Positions 38,930 through 51,994 of a stretch of 64,000 bases of DNA are shown here, one piece after another. Below the pieces are notes generated by a model. It had not been told where the DNA came from, searched no databases, and saw only the letters and a program-made list of their open reading frames with translations. How positions within the stretch are numbered: position 1 is the stretch's first letter; each line of letters opens with the position of its first letter. Source of the stretch: Neocallimastix lanati (nom. inval.) (Eukaryota > Neocallimastigomycota > Neocallimastigomycetes > Neocallimastigales > Neocallimastigaceae); NCBI GenBank assembly GCA_016946835.1, contig JACVTC010000024.1:517501-581500 (forward strand), written 5' to 3'. The position numbers and the translations under genes were made by a program.

Positions 38930-39215
38930 AAAACATTAATATTATTTAAATAAAAAGAAATTATTTTTAAAAAACATTAATATTATTTAAATAAAAAGAA
39001 ATTATTTTTAAAAAACATTAATATTATTTAAATAAAAAGAAATTATTTTTAAAAAACATTAATATTATTTAAATAAAAAGAAATTATTTTTAAAAAACAT
39101 TAATATTATTTAAATAAAAAGAAATTATTTTTAAAAACATTAATATTATTTAAATAAAAAGAAATTATTTTTAAAAAACATTAATATTATTTAAATAAAA
39201 AGAAATTATTTTTAA
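38930..39215. repeat. 41-bp tandem repeat, seven copies
   Basis: The marker CATTAATATTATTTAAATAA starts at 38934, 38975, 39016, 39057, 39098, 39138 and 39179: six periods of 41, 41, 41, 41, 40 and 41 bp. Copies are nearly identical, so the array is young. It is noncoding. Confidence 0.95.
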
Positions 39216-39948
39216 TAAATAATATTTCTTCTTCTAATAAAAATTAACATCAATATAAGAAATACTAATTAATGTATATAAGGTTTAAATAAAAAGTTTT
39301 ATATCTATAAAATTAACACATTATATAGGAATAGAAAAATAGAAATAAATATACATTTTTTAAAAAAAAAAAAAACGTTTTTTAACCAAAGGCTATTAAT
39401 CAAATTGTAATAATAATAATGAATTATTATAGATTATAAAATAAAGTTTTCTATTATCCAAATAATTCAATATATCTGTTAATCATATATTATACAGATA
39501 CATATATTTTTATTAAAACTATTTATTATTTAGTATTAATAATATATAAAATTATATTATTTTTAATTAAATAAATTAAAATAATATTAAATAACAAATA
39601 ATATATCAGTTTTATAATCATTTATAATCATCGAGTTGAAATTTTTTATTTGAAAAACTTTAATAAATATAAATATTTAATATAATATTAAAAATAAACT
39701 ACTAAATATATTTTGTATATATTACAATCAACAAATAAAACAAAAGAATAACTATATATATCAAATTTATTATATTATTTTAATGGATTAATAATGTAAT
39801 ATTTTTAGGCTATATAATAAAATATAATATAAATATAATATAATATAAAAATATATATATATAATATGAATATAATATAATATAAATTAATAATAAAATA
39901 TTGTTTAATATTAAAATTTATAAAAAATAGGATTTGATTTATATTGTT

Positions 39949-39950
39949 AA

Positions 39951-40009
<59 letters not shown>

Positions 40010-40083
40010 ATTAAAAAATAAATAAATTAAAAAATAAATACATAAATAAATAAATAAATAAATAAATTAAAAAATAAATAAAT
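39949..40083. repeat. (TAAA)n microsatellite
   Basis: A perfect tetranucleotide run of about 60 bp, then imperfect copies with TTAAAAAATAAATAAAT interruptions. Confidence 0.9.
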
Positions 40084-41596
40084 TGAGGTATAAATAATTA
40101 TTATATAATTATTTAACTATAATAGTAAATGTTTTTTATGTATTATTTTTTAATATAATTAATGAATAAAAATTAACAAAATCAAAAAAAAAATTTTTTT
40201 TAGTAGAATAGAAAGATTATTAAATTTGATTATTAAATTTAATCTAATCTTAAGAGGAGATTAATAATAAAAATAAACATTAAGAAATATAAAAAAGTCA
40301 AACGAAATTAGTTGACTTATATTATAAAGTAAAAATAAAATTAGAAATAAAAACCAAAGTAGAATCAAATATAATATAATTAATTGATTTTGCAAACATT
40401 GAATAAATCTATTTTATTAAAAGAAGAAAATAGAAGATAAAAATAATAAAAATAAGCAAGCAAGCAAACAAAAAACAAAACGAAAAAACAAAAATAAAAA
40501 CAAATATATATATATACATAAAGAAATTAATGAAAATAAAATAAGTAAGAATATATAAAAATATATTTTTTTCATACAATCAAGGAAAGTATATTATTAA
40601 AGTAATTTAGGAAAAGATTTATTATATAGCAATATATAGTATTATAAAAGCAATAGAATAAAAAAAAAAAAAAAAAAAAAAAAACTTAAAAAATAAGTGG
40701 AATAAAATAATATTATAACATGTATAGAGTTTAGTAATGCAAATATTTAATCTTTATAATCGATGTAAATTGTTTATTCAACAAACTAAACAAAGTTAAT
40801 TTATTTATAATATATTTATTAATAGATAAATTATTGTAGAATAAATAATAAATAATTAGATCTTAAATGAATTAATTTATAATAAAATTTACATAATATA
40901 ATTTAACTTATTTTTTAATAGTTGTATATATATGCTATTAATAACAAAAGAAAAAAAAAACAAGAAAGTTATTTTAAAATAAATACTTGTTAAATAAAAC
41001 ATAAAAAATTACATTTTACATATATGATATAATTTTATAATTATTCACACGTTGAAATAATATATTTTTAATATATATATATTTAAAAAAAGTAAAATAA
41101 TAAAAATTCTCGAAGATACAAGATATTCATTATTATTGATATATCGAAAAATAATTTTATTTACTAAATATATGGAAAATATTTTTTTCTATTTTTCGTA
41201 AATAAGATTTGAATAATATCTTCAACTAATCGGAAATCATTATTAAATTTCAAAACTAATTTAATATATTTATTTTTTAATTAAAAAGAAACTCCTCTTT
41301 AAAAATAAAATTTTATTTCATCTTTTACTGAAAAGAAATATTTATTACAATAAATATTTTTTTTATTCGATTCAAATTATTTAAGTTTCACATAATAAAT
41401 TTAAAAATATTAAAATAGTATTTTTAACCTTATTATTATAATAAATTTATAAATCGACAATTTTATATAAAATATTATTTTATTTAAATTTTAAATAAAA
41501 AAAAAGGAAATATTACTTTTTATTTAATAATTTAAAAAAATTTTTATAATAGTTTAGAAAATTGAATTTTTTTTGTAAAGGTATTAATTATTCATA

Positions 41597-44500
41597 ATGA
41601 AAAACGCTCCAAAGACAACTATTCATGTTACTGGTATTCCACAAAGTTTGGATAGAGCAGATTTAAAATCTATGTTTTCAAAGTTTGAAGGTTTTGTAAG
41701 AATATGTTTTCATTCAGATTATATTTTTGTGAGTTTTACTGAAGTTGAATATGCAGGAAAAGCTATTGAAATTATTCATAATACAACAGATATGTTAGCT
41801 TCTTACGCCAAGTTTGGGGCTACTCCAATAAATACACCATCAATTTCTGTTCAGCCAAATCCAATTTTATATATTCGTTGTTCACATATGAATACAATCT
41901 TTCCTCATTTTACAGAACAAGAATTATTAAAAATATTTCAATCATATGAAGGTTTTGATAGTGCAAGATTTTTTTCTAGTCATTGTTTAGTACGTTATCG
42001 TGATGTCGAATGTGCTAAAAGAGTTTTGGAAGATTTAAATGCTACCACCAATTTATTTGCTAATTATTCAACCAAAGGTACAAAAAAGGTTCAAGCTAGT
42101 AATACGAATTCATTATTAAGCGGAAGACATTCAGCTAATGGATCACCAAGTATTACAGCTTCTACAACAGCATCTTCAAATAATACACTTACAATGATTA
42201 ATAATGCAGCTGCATCTGGAATGTACACTTTAACTAATAGTTATAATAGTGATTCTGATGCACAATCTACTGGTCAATCTACAAATTCTAATGGCCCTTA
42301 TGATGAAATACCAGAAAAGCCAAATATTGATTTTCAAACAAATAAATTTTTTGAAAGACGTGGTAGCTATTCTTCAAACGCATCCAATAATTCATCATAT
42401 TACGCTGCTTCAAACCATACAGGTCGTTCAAATAGTATGTCTTACAATACGTCTCAACCAAAACGCACTTTACATGTAACAAACTTTAATAAGACAAAAA
42501 ATCAGCTTAGAAGTATTTTTGCTTCATTTCCAGGATTTAAAAAAGTAGCATTTTACCAAGATTATTGTTTTGTTATTTTTTCTGATGCAGAGGCCGCCTC
42601 TAATGCCTCAGAAGAATTACTCTTTAAAACAAAATTGAAAGTAAGCTATGCTAAAGCTGATTATGTTCCTTATGTAGTTTCAGCTTCTGCAATAGGTACA
42701 CCAAATAATGTTATACGCGCAGCTGATTATCCAAATTCAACTACTGAAAGTGAACTTGCTGAAATGTTTAACAGTTATCCTGGTTTTGTAGATCTTAAAT
42801 TTTCTAGAAATTATAGTATTGTTTATTTCCAAGATGTTAATACAGCTAAAGTTGCTTTAGAAGATATGAATAAAACAACTAATTTTACTTTAACATATTT
42901 AAAAAAATCGAATAATAAATATAATAATATGAATAATCTGAATAATTCAGCAACTAATTCCACTAATACAAATAATAAGACTAATGCAAATGTTAATAAT
43001 AATAATGCTAATAATGTTAATTCACCAAATAACAGTATAAATGGTATGGGATTATTAAATTCAAATAATTTCCCAAATAGTACTAATATGACAAATCTTC
43101 CAAATATACATAATTTCCAAAATGTACCAAATTATCAAAATATTAAGTATGGTTTAAAGAATCCAAAGAATAATATGTCTGTATTCCAAAGAATGCCAGG
43201 AATTAATATTAATGGAAAAGTAAGTCCTTCTTCAACCTCTCCGTCTGCGATATTACCATCAACAGCAACTACTTTACCGTTAAAAGGAAATAAAGATAAT
43301 AATATATCACTTCCAGTAACCACATCGCAACTTATAAATGGTATTGATATTTCTAATTCACCAACATCAAAGATTAATACAATGCTTTTTAATGATGTTA
43401 CTGGTAATTATAATAATGTAGTAATGAATCAAAATAGTTATATTCAAAATAGTACTTCACAACTCATTGGAGCTAATAATACTAATAAAGTGAATGAAAA
43501 AAGTGTTCTTTTAACTGGTCGTTATGATGACTTAATAGGACAAGATCAAAATAGTTTATTCAATTTAACAATTGGTAGTAGTGGAAAATCTAGTCCTATT
43601 GGTTCACCAATATCTTCACCATCTTATTCTCCAACAATTAGTGCAAATGGCTTTTTAAATAATGGTTCACCTGTTGCTAGTATTAAATCCCTTTCATTAA
43701 ATCAACCTTTATATATTTCACAAGGAAAAGCTTCCTATACTACTAATTTTGGGCCTTCTATTTGGTCAACTGCTTCTACTTCTTCAATGAGTGACGTAGG
43801 TAGTAGCAATTTACCAGATTATAATCCAAAAATATCTGGAAATAATCTTAGCAATATAATATCATCTTCTCATGCCTTAAATGAGCTAGACTTACAATCT
43901 AAAGCTATTACTCCACCTATATCTGCATCTGTTATTAATGAAAAAGGTATTGATAAGGATAATGAGATTTTAAGTGGTGGTATTATTGGAAGTAATCGAG
44001 GTATTTTAGAAAATGGAAGAACAACTAGAAGTAAGAGTGAAAGTTTTGCTTTTCAAGGAATTATTAATGATATAAATAATGCCGTCTACTCAACAGATAT
44101 TAGAAGAAAGAAGAGTACTGCATCATCTATTTATGATGAAATAATAGGTAATGATTTAATGGAACCAATGTCGAAACCATTATCTATTTCTAGTAATTCA
44201 CCAAAGAGTATTAAACCCATAAATAAAAATACAATTATAGAAGAAATATCTGAATCTGAAAAAATGGAAGGTAAGGATAGTAATGCTAAAACACCTGAAG
44301 AAAAGAAGGATGAAATTAAAAAATCAAATGATTTTGTTAATTTATTTTATTCTACAATTTCTTCTACTTCTGAAGCAATAGCACAAAGTGTAGATTCTTC
44401 TTCTACTACTGATGCTAAAAAGGTGGAATCTGAAAGTAATGAAACTTCTATCACTACCAAAAACGATAATTCTGAAAACCTTGAAAATTATGAAAAATCA

Positions 44501-44794
44501 CCTGCATATTTACAATTAGAATTACAATGTAATCAATTTAGAAATGTTGTTGATAATTTAATTGCTAAACTTTTATCATTACAAAAAGAAAATGATATTC
44601 TTTTAAGTGATAAAAGCGAACTTTTAGAATTTAAGAAACAATCACAACAAGAATTAGAAGAATTAAAAATAGAAAATTCATTATTAAAAAATGAATTAAA
44701 ATTGAAGAATTCATCAGCTTCTAATACAAATAATAACAACACTTTAAAAGAAAATATTCAAAAAGAAAATTCATACGTCATTAATAATTTTTAA
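41597..44794 (+). CDS. Four-RRM RNA-binding protein with C-terminal coiled coil
   Basis: Single-exon, 1065 aa. Four RRM-type modules come as two pairs: about residues 7-73 (TIHVTGIPQSLDRADLKSMF), 90-157 (LYIRCSHMNTIFPHFTEQEL), 289-352 (RTLHVTNFNKTKNQLRSIF) and 364-431 (TTESELAEMFNSYPGFVDLK). Each has the GF..........CFV.F.D...A pattern, a short-loop RRM resembling the RBPMS, Whi3 and Scw1 groups. The linker from about 435 to 960 is Asn/Ser-rich with SP/TP sites. A heptad coiled coil spans about 985-1042 (LLSLQKENDILLSDKSELLE), likely for oligomerisation. The role (mRNA binding, perhaps granule assembly) is inferred from domains. No intron is needed, unlike the other long genes here. Orthology to a named gene cannot be settled by eye. 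Confidence 0.85.
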   Translation: MKNAPKTTIHVTGIPQSLDRADLKSMFSKFEGFVRICFHSDYIFVSFTEVEYAGKAIEIIHNTTDMLASYAKFGATPINTPSISVQPNPILYIRCSHMNTIFPHFTEQELLKIFQSYEGFDSARFFSSHCLVRYRDVECAKRVLEDLNATTNLFANYSTKGTKKVQASNTNSLLSGRHSANGSPSITASTTASSNNTLTMINNAAASGMYTLTNSYNSDSDAQSTGQSTNSNGPYDEIPEKPNIDFQTNKFFERRGSYSSNASNNSSYYAASNHTGRSNSMSYNTSQPKRTLHVTNFNKTKNQLRSIFASFPGFKKVAFYQDYCFVIFSDAEAASNASEELLFKTKLKVSYAKADYVPYVVSASAIGTPNNVIRAADYPNSTTESELAEMFNSYPGFVDLKFSRNYSIVYFQDVNTAKVALEDMNKTTNFTLTYLKKSNNKYNNMNNLNNSATNSTNTNNKTNANVNNNNANNVNSPNNSINGMGLLNSNNFPNSTNMTNLPNIHNFQNVPNYQNIKYGLKNPKNNMSVFQRMPGININGKVSPSSTSPSAILPSTATTLPLKGNKDNNISLPVTTSQLINGIDISNSPTSKINTMLFNDVTGNYNNVVMNQNSYIQNSTSQLIGANNTNKVNEKSVLLTGRYDDLIGQDQNSLFNLTIGSSGKSSPIGSPISSPSYSPTISANGFLNNGSPVASIKSLSLNQPLYISQGKASYTTNFGPSIWSTASTSSMSDVGSSNLPDYNPKISGNNLSNIISSSHALNELDLQSKAITPPISASVINEKGIDKDNEILSGGIIGSNRGILENGRTTRSKSESFAFQGIINDINNAVYSTDIRRKKSTASSIYDEIIGNDLMEPMSKPLSISSNSPKSIKPINKNTIIEEISESEKMEGKDSNAKTPEEKKDEIKKSNDFVNLFYSTISSTSEAIAQSVDSSSTTDAKKVESESNETSITTKNDNSENLENYEKSPAYLQLELQCNQFRNVVDNLIAKLLSLQKENDILLSDKSELLEFKKQSQQELEELKIENSLLKNELKLKNSSASNTNNNNTLKENIQKENSYVINNF

Positions 44795-45160
44795 TTAAAA
44801 TAAAATAAAATAAAATAAATAAATAGTAGTAATAATTAATGAAATAAAATTTTATTAACAATAAAAACAGATCTAAAACCTTTTTTTTTTTTTTTAATTT
44901 AATATATTCCAAAATAATTATTACAATTAAAACAAGAATATAAAATATATAACACAATAAACAAACGATATATCGAATGCAAATAAGTAATAATTTAATT
45001 AAAATAATTTAATAATTTAATTTTCTTTAAAAAAAAAAAAAAAAAAAAATAAAATAAAATAAAATAAAATAAAATAAAATAAAATAAAATAAAATACTGA
45101 AAAGAATATCATATATAATTTTTTTTTTTTTTTTAATCTAAATATGTTTATTAAGTATAA

Positions 45161-45265
45161 TTTAGTTTGTTACATATTTTATTAAAATCAAATATATTTT
45201 TAGTTTGTTACATATTTTATTAAAATTAAATATATTTTTAGTTTGTTACATATTTTATTAAAATA
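45161..45265. repeat. 38-bp tandem repeat, three copies
   Basis: The unit begins TTTAGTTTGTTACATATT and is repeated nearly perfectly, with a short partial third copy. Confidence 0.85.
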
Positions 45266-45478
45266 AAAACTAATTTGATAATAATTTTATTATATTTTTA
45301 TTTATTATATATATCTTGTAATATCTTTTATATTTTTTTAATTATTTTGAATTAGAATTTTTTTTTTTTTGGATTGGATGAATTAAAAATTTGAATTCAA
45401 ATTTGATGTTAATTCTTATGTTAAAAGTTAATATCTGAAGATTACAAATATTCAATTGTTAATAGTTCATTGAATCAA

Positions 45479-45479
45479 G

Positions 45480-45572
<93 letters not shown>

Positions 45573-45581
45573 GTTATTACT

Positions 45582-45582
<1 letters not shown>
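45479..45582. repeat. (TTA)n microsatellite, about 33 units
   Basis: A nearly perfect trinucleotide run followed by (TTTA)n and (TTTTA)n. Confidence 0.95.
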
Positions 45583-45613
<31 letters not shown>

Positions 45614-45863
45614 TTCATTTATTTTATTTTATTTTATTTTATTTTTTATTTAAATGAACTAAATAATATTTATTAAATCTTTCAGATTTTCAATGAATAA
45701 TGTTTAACATTGTTCATATTCAATAAAAAAAAAAAAAGAAAAAAAAAAAAGTTAATAGCAAAAATTTTTAATCCATTTAACGAATATCTTAAAAGCCTTT
45801 TCAACCTTATTGTACATGTATATAAATGTTTTAGATGTTATTAATTTAATAATTTCTAAATTT

Positions 45864-45895
<32 letters not shown>

Positions 45896-46032
45896 TTTTT
45901 TACTTTATATTTAATTAATTAATTTTATTATTATATGTTCGATTAAATATTTTTGATTACTATATTTTTTTTTTTTTAACATTTATTTTTTATTTTAAAT
46001 ATTTAAAATTTGAATATATATTCAAATTTTAT

Positions 46033-49000
46033 CTAATTTGTTTTGGTTGGCCAGAAAACAGAACGTTGGAATGGATAATTTGGTAATTCTATTTTATGTA
46101 ATGGATATATTTTTTTCGTTTTTGGATCTTGTCTTTTATGGAAGTTAGTCCAATTAATAGAGTCACCCATTTTATAATTTTCTATGATATAATCAATGAT
46201 AGTGTTTTCACATTCCTTCTCAATTGACATATTAAAGTTATATATTTTAAATTTACTTGTGTCCGAAATTTGTAATTTATCAGAAATACTATCCATCATT
46301 CCTTCAATCATACCACTTAAATGAGGTTGAATTGTAATGACATTCATTTCTTTTATATTTTCACCATAGGTTTTAATTACATAATTACTACCTTTGGTCA
46401 AGTATTTAACCTTTAATTTTTCATTATTAAGAAATATTTTAGCCATAGAGATCCAACAATTTAATGGTATCTTTTGACCAATCTTATATTTATGATGATT
46501 AGAAAGAATGAAAATATTTGATTCTAATGGAGTGAAACAATCACTGTTACTTTTGAACCATTTTTTAATATATCTAAAAATAATTCCAGCCTTTGGTAAG
46601 GTTAAAAGCTTAAGGTATTGAGCAGCCGCACCAAAAGTAACACCACCAGCATTAAGTATTGCTGAAAGTTCACCATAACCGTAACCAATAAGAAGGGGAT
46701 TTTTAGAAACATGAATATCATTAATCATTTTATTAAAAGCATAATTCAAAGCTAGAACAATGACATTTCCAAGATAGTCCATACCTTTTTTATCTTCTTT
46801 ACCCAAATTGGTAATATCTTTAATAAGAGAATATTGTTTATTAGTTAATTTTTTTATTTCTTTATCACATTCCTTGATGGCTTTTCTAAAGCATGGATAA
46901 ACATCATATAAACCTAAAACAGTTTGGTAGACTTCCTCTGAAATATTTTTATGATTACCTTCAGCATATATATAAACGTTCTGTTCCTGTAATTTATTAG
47001 ATTTCTTTGATTTTACATCAGTGATATCATGATTAATAATATCAACATCCTTTTCTGATTCACTTTCATATTCCTCATTTTCCTTATTTTTCTCATATTC
47101 ATATTGATCTTGTAGTTTTTCCATTTCTTCCTCTAAATTGTTACAAAGTTCAAATGGATTTCTTCCACTTGCCACTAATCTATATTTGAAATGTTGACGA
47201 CCAATATTTGAGGTATAGCATAAATTACTAATGTCATCATCATCATTCATATTTTCTAAAATGTTAATATAACTTTCATATAAATCATATAAAGCTAAAT
47301 AAGTCTTTGCACTAATAGTTAAAATATGATTTTCATTTGTTTCATAAACCTTTTCTTCCTTTTTAGGGATATATTGTTGAAGGAAGGTGACTATAATACT
47401 ACCCTGTAAACCAAAGGAAGAAACTTGAGCAATAAGTGGTTCATCCTCGTTAGGAGAAGTCCATGGTATATGTTTTGTTGGTATCTTCATTGGAATAGCT
47501 GAAATATCAATTTCTGGGTTAAGTTTATTGAAATGAATATTCTTTGGAATAAGATTATGTTTCATGGAAACGATGACCTTTGCAATACCGGCTAAACCAG
47601 CAGCTTCACAGGTATGGCCAATGTTTGATTTAATACTTCCGACAATTAAAGGATTTTCTTCCGTATGACTACCACCATAAACTTTATTAAGAGCATGAAT
47701 TTCAATAGCATCACCTAATGGGGTACCTGTACCGTGAGCTTCAACGTAAGAAACTTGTTCTGGCTTGATTCCAGCAATTTTCATTGCCCTTTCAATATTA
47801 ATAGCTTGTCCTTCATAGGAAGGAGCACTAATGGATTGTCTGAAACCACTTTGACCACTAACAGAACTAAGAATAACAGTTAAAATATTGTCGTTATCAC
47901 GAATAGCATCATCAAGACGTTTTAAAATAAAAGTAACACAACCTTCACTCTGAGCAAATCCATCTGCACTTTCATCAAACGTAGCACAACGACCGTTTGG
48001 AGAAGTCATATGGGCAGAACATGTTTTATGGAATTCCTTGGAGGAATACATGTATTTTACACCAGTAACAATAGATAGATCACATTCACCATATTGCATA
48101 GCTCTACAAGCAGTATGAAGTGCAGAAGAACCAGTAGAGCAGGCCGTATCGATAGTGAAAGATGGACCAAAAAGTTTATAGAAATAGCTTAAACGTCCCG
48201 CAATACTACTTTGATTTAAGGTATGGGAAGCAACAGGTGGAACGATACCACATTCCTTTAATAGATCTTCATGTTCATGTTCATTATTAATACCGACATA
48301 GACACCGGTTAAAGTATTTTCTAAAGAATTTGGAGCAATACCTGCATTTTCTAATGCCTCCCAACTTGTTTCTAAGATCCAACGATGTCTAGGATCTAAT
48401 GAGATAGCTTCTTCAGCAGTACAGTTAAAGAACGAGGCATCGAATTCTGAAGGTTTAGCAGCATTACTACGAGTATCATAACATCCAATTCGAGGAAGAT
48501 AGTGTTCATCTGGACCTAACTCATTAAATGATTTGTTGACATAACCATGATGTAAATCTCTAGTTTTAACTGGTGGCAAAACACAATCTCTTCCTTTGGC
48601 TAATGACATCCATAATGATTTAGAATTATTGATAGTACCTGGTAAACGTAATGCCATACCAATAATGGCGATTTTATCAGAAGTTTTGGAATTACTTTCC
48701 TTTGGCATTTGTATATTATTCATAGTTTTATTAATGTTAATGTTATCACTGTCATGACCCGTTATATATTGAGCAAGAAGACTGGTGGTACCATAGTTAA
48801 AAAGAATAGCTGGAGAGTATCTCTCATTGAACTTTCTTGATAAAATATTGGTTAATTTAATAATAGCAAGAGAATCGATACTATAAACAGTAAATGGAGA
48901 TTCTGGATCAAATTTTTCAAACTCTGGAGTTGAAGGAATAATTTCCTTTATTGACTCATATATAATACGAATAGCTTTTTCATAGTCATAATCATTATTA

Positions 49001-50626
49001 GTCTGTTGATTTCTTTCAAAAGATTTATTAGAGTTTATTTCAGTATTTTCTTCTTCATCTTCTTCATCTTCTTCATCTTCTTCATCTTCTTCATCTTCTT
49101 CGTCATGGTCACTTTTATCAAATGCACTTTCCATATCAAAATCAACGGTACTTTCAGTATCAACATCACTATTTGAATTAGCAACCTTTAAGGTATCTAT
49201 TTCGGTATCTTCATCATCTATTGATTGAATTTCACCTGAAATAAGTTTAGAAATTCTCTTTAAGATATAGTCATATTCTAACTTAGCTACTCTTCTTGCT
49301 AAAGAACCCTTGGCTGTACGTGGGAATTTTTTACCATAATCAATAACAATAATATTGTTTAAAGTTAATTGTTTTGCCCATGAAGTTAAACTTTTAGAAT
49401 CATCCATTAATAAGTTATAAATTGAATTCCATACTTGTTTCTGTGCTATTTTATTTAATTTTCCAATCTCTGTTTGAGATAATGTAGATGAATCAATTGA
49501 AACATTCATTGGCTTTCCATCTTCTAAGATAATATTTTCCCATTGGGGTTCAACAAAGCAAACCACTTCGGTTTTAGTATCATCTAACATTAAGCAACAA
49601 CAAGTAATATCATTACATTCTAAGGAAACAGTATTTTCAAATGGTAATGGATTCATTTTGAGACCAGTAGAGAAAACGATAATATCATCTAATCTTGAAA
49701 TATATTTATATTTTCCTGATTTTGGACTACGATTCCAAATATCATTTGTTTTATAAAACTTTTCACCGTTAATATAAATGAAAAGATCATCAGCTTCGAT
49801 ATCAGTGCGCATACCAGGCACATTAGATTCATAAAATTCATCCTTTTCAGCTTTTCTAATGTAACCAGTAGTCAAGGTTGGACTATGAACATACAATTCA
49901 CCAATGTTTGGATCGTTATTATCAATGGGTTTAAAATAAATATCAATATGAGGATATTTGGTAAGGTATGTTTCTTCTCCTGGAAGAGCTGGAACTGAGA
50001 AATCTGAGATCATAACTGGACCTGATTCAGATGAACCATATATTTGAGTAGTTCGAAAACCAAATGTTTCAAAGAACCAATTATCAATTTTATCACTCAT
50101 AGGAGCACCACCAGTATTTAAAAAGTATTTACTTCTTGAGCAAAGAAATTTTTTCCATTTTTCACAATGAGGATGATGACTATCAAATAACTTTTTAATT
50201 TCAGCTATATGAAATGGAAATAGAAGAGTATGATCTACATTAGTTTCAACCATATCATCTAAAATGATTTCTGGAATGAAACCAATATCTCTTAACTGCT
50301 GAGTATGATAAACAACAGCGCCACCCATTTGAATATTATGAAGGACACACTTTTTATATCCTAAATCATGACTTGCTGGAGCATTAATCATAAAGGTTGG
50401 TTTATATTTTAAACCTTGTTGAACACAATAATTATAGCATTCACCTGATTGCATAGTAGTCATTGGAACAAACTTCATTTCTATTTTCATATAAATAATT
50501 ATAATAATAATAATAATAATAATTATAATTATAATAATAGTTAGAGTTAATATAACAGTAATAATAATAATATATATTATTTATATTATTAATTTTATAT
50601 AAATTAAAAAAAAAAAAAAAAAAAAG

Positions 50627-50664
<38 letters not shown>

Positions 50665-51599
50665 TATTACTTACTTGAGCATTGACCATTTTTAATAATA
50701 GCTTGAGTAGAAGAAGAGGTACCAATAATATATATAATATCAGTTTCATAACATTTACGTTCAAATGATTTTCCTTGATTTTTTGCTTTTAAAATTTCAT
50801 TTCTGAAACTTTCTCCATAAAGATTAACAGATAAAATTCCATCTTTTCCAGAATCTAAGTTCATTTCATTTTCGGTTAAAGGATGTTGCCATTTCCAAAT
50901 CCATTCATCATTTTCTTCCATCATTTTTATATTTTCTTCATCATCGAAAGGTTTAAAATTAACATCATAAAATATCATTTTTAAATTTAAGATTCTTGTC
51001 CAAAATTGTTTAACATCATTTCCTAATTTAACGGGAATTTGGACTACTGCGCAACGATTATACCATAGAGCATAAACTAATAAATGATTAAGTGGGGTAA
51101 AATTTGCGATAATACCAACTCTACTATTTGGATAGAGATCATATTTTTTCTTTAAAACATAAGCACAAGCCTTTACAAGAGCCCCAAATTCACGATAGCT
51201 TACTGTTAACCATGGTGACGGATATGATGGATTTGGTATACCATGAAATGGTTTCATTAATAAATTCTCCTTTGCGACTATAGCGATATCATCTTCATCA
51301 CTTTTAAAACGAAGATTCATTCTATCTACTATATTAGTTGTTTCATAAATAGTTTCACTATTTCAAATTATTAATAATTTATTAAGAATTATTATTTTTA
51401 TAATTCATTTTAATATATTAATAAACGGAATTAAAAATGAAATTCAAAAAAAAAAAAAAAATATTATATTGTATTATAATGTTTAATAAATATAATATTA
51501 ATACCCAATAAAGGAAATTACTTACGTTATTTTATCTTCACCACGTAAAAGTAGCTTTTTCTTGAGTTCTAAGTCATTTCCATATGCTGTTCTATCCAT
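46033..51599 (-). CDS. NRPS-like/PKS hybrid: adenylation - ACP - ketosynthase - degenerate acyltransferase
   Basis: Exons: 51599-51526, 51357-50675 and 50480-46033. Phases close; the product is 1734 aa. Residues about 25-650 form an AMP-binding ligase domain: YGSSESGPV, the SRLDDIIVFSTGLKMNP hinge block, and FPRTAKGSLARR with catalytic Lys at about 643. Its P-loop is unusual (IIGTSSSTQ instead of TSGTTG-PK). After an acidic EED tract (about 711-729), an ACP carries the phosphopantetheine Ser (IDSLA, Ser789). A full ketosynthase (854-1290) has Cys1033 (DTACSTGSS), His1168 (EAHGTGT) and His1208 (KSNIGH), with the usual spacing. An acyltransferase-like region follows, but its nucleophile elbow GxSxG reads GYGYGEL near residue 1520, so the catalytic Ser is absent. 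The end carries a post-AT linker (LPNYPFQRSVFW). No KR, DH, ER or TE follows. A loading/condensing enzyme that activates an acid and elongates once, probably with help in trans, is inferred. Confidence 0.9.
49063..49108 (-). repeat. Coding 9-bp repeat (Glu-Glu-Asp)n in the megasynthase
   Basis: Five or so repeats of TTCTTCATC on the plus strand encode an EED tract that forms the linker between the adenylation domain and the ACP. Confidence 0.9.
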
Positions 51600-51947
51600 T
51601 TCTATGTATTATTTTTATTTTTTACTTTTTTTACTTTTTATTTCTAAAAATTAAATTTCTTCAATAAATTAATTTAACAAATATTATAAAAATATTCTAT
51701 ACTTCAATAAAATCTATATTCTATGTTATAATGTTTAAATTAATAAATAAATTAATTAAATTAAAATCACATAAATATTATTTTGCATAAATATGTTTAA
51801 TGTTTTTATTAAATATACAATTTCCAAAAGTATATACTTATATTAATATCAAATTAATATAAAAATTGATAATAATATATTTTTTTAAGAAATATACAAA
51901 TAAAAATAAATATTATAAAATAAATATGCTTTCTTTGAATATTTATA

Positions 51948-51994
<47 letters not shown>

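Larger units (their letters stand above)
36476..41596. other. 5-kb repeat-rich spacer, no gene seen
   Basis: Extremely AT-rich with no supportable ORF. It contains T/A tracts (37134-37162, 38664-38687, 40659-40684), a 41-bp tandem array (38930-39215), (TAAA)n at 39949-40083, short TAAT/AGTAAT repeats near 38490-38570 and a TATTG run at 38101-38122. The last several hundred bases before 41597 are the likely 5' region of the RRM gene. Confidence 0.6.
44795..46032. other. Convergent spacer with several microsatellites
   Basis: Contains an A run and (AAAAT)n at 45030-45095, a 38-bp tandem repeat (45161-45265), (TTA)n at 45479-45582 followed by (TTTA)n, and T tracts at 45861-45901. The polytyrosine frame at 45470-45676 is this microsatellite, not a gene. 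No RNA gene was recognised. Confidence 0.7.

Noticed and set aside
38930-39215. CRISPR-like array
   Set aside because: No spacers: the copies are contiguous tandem units in a eukaryotic spacer.
45470-45676. Polytyrosine ORF
   Set aside because: It is the (TTA)n/(TTTA)n microsatellite read in one frame.
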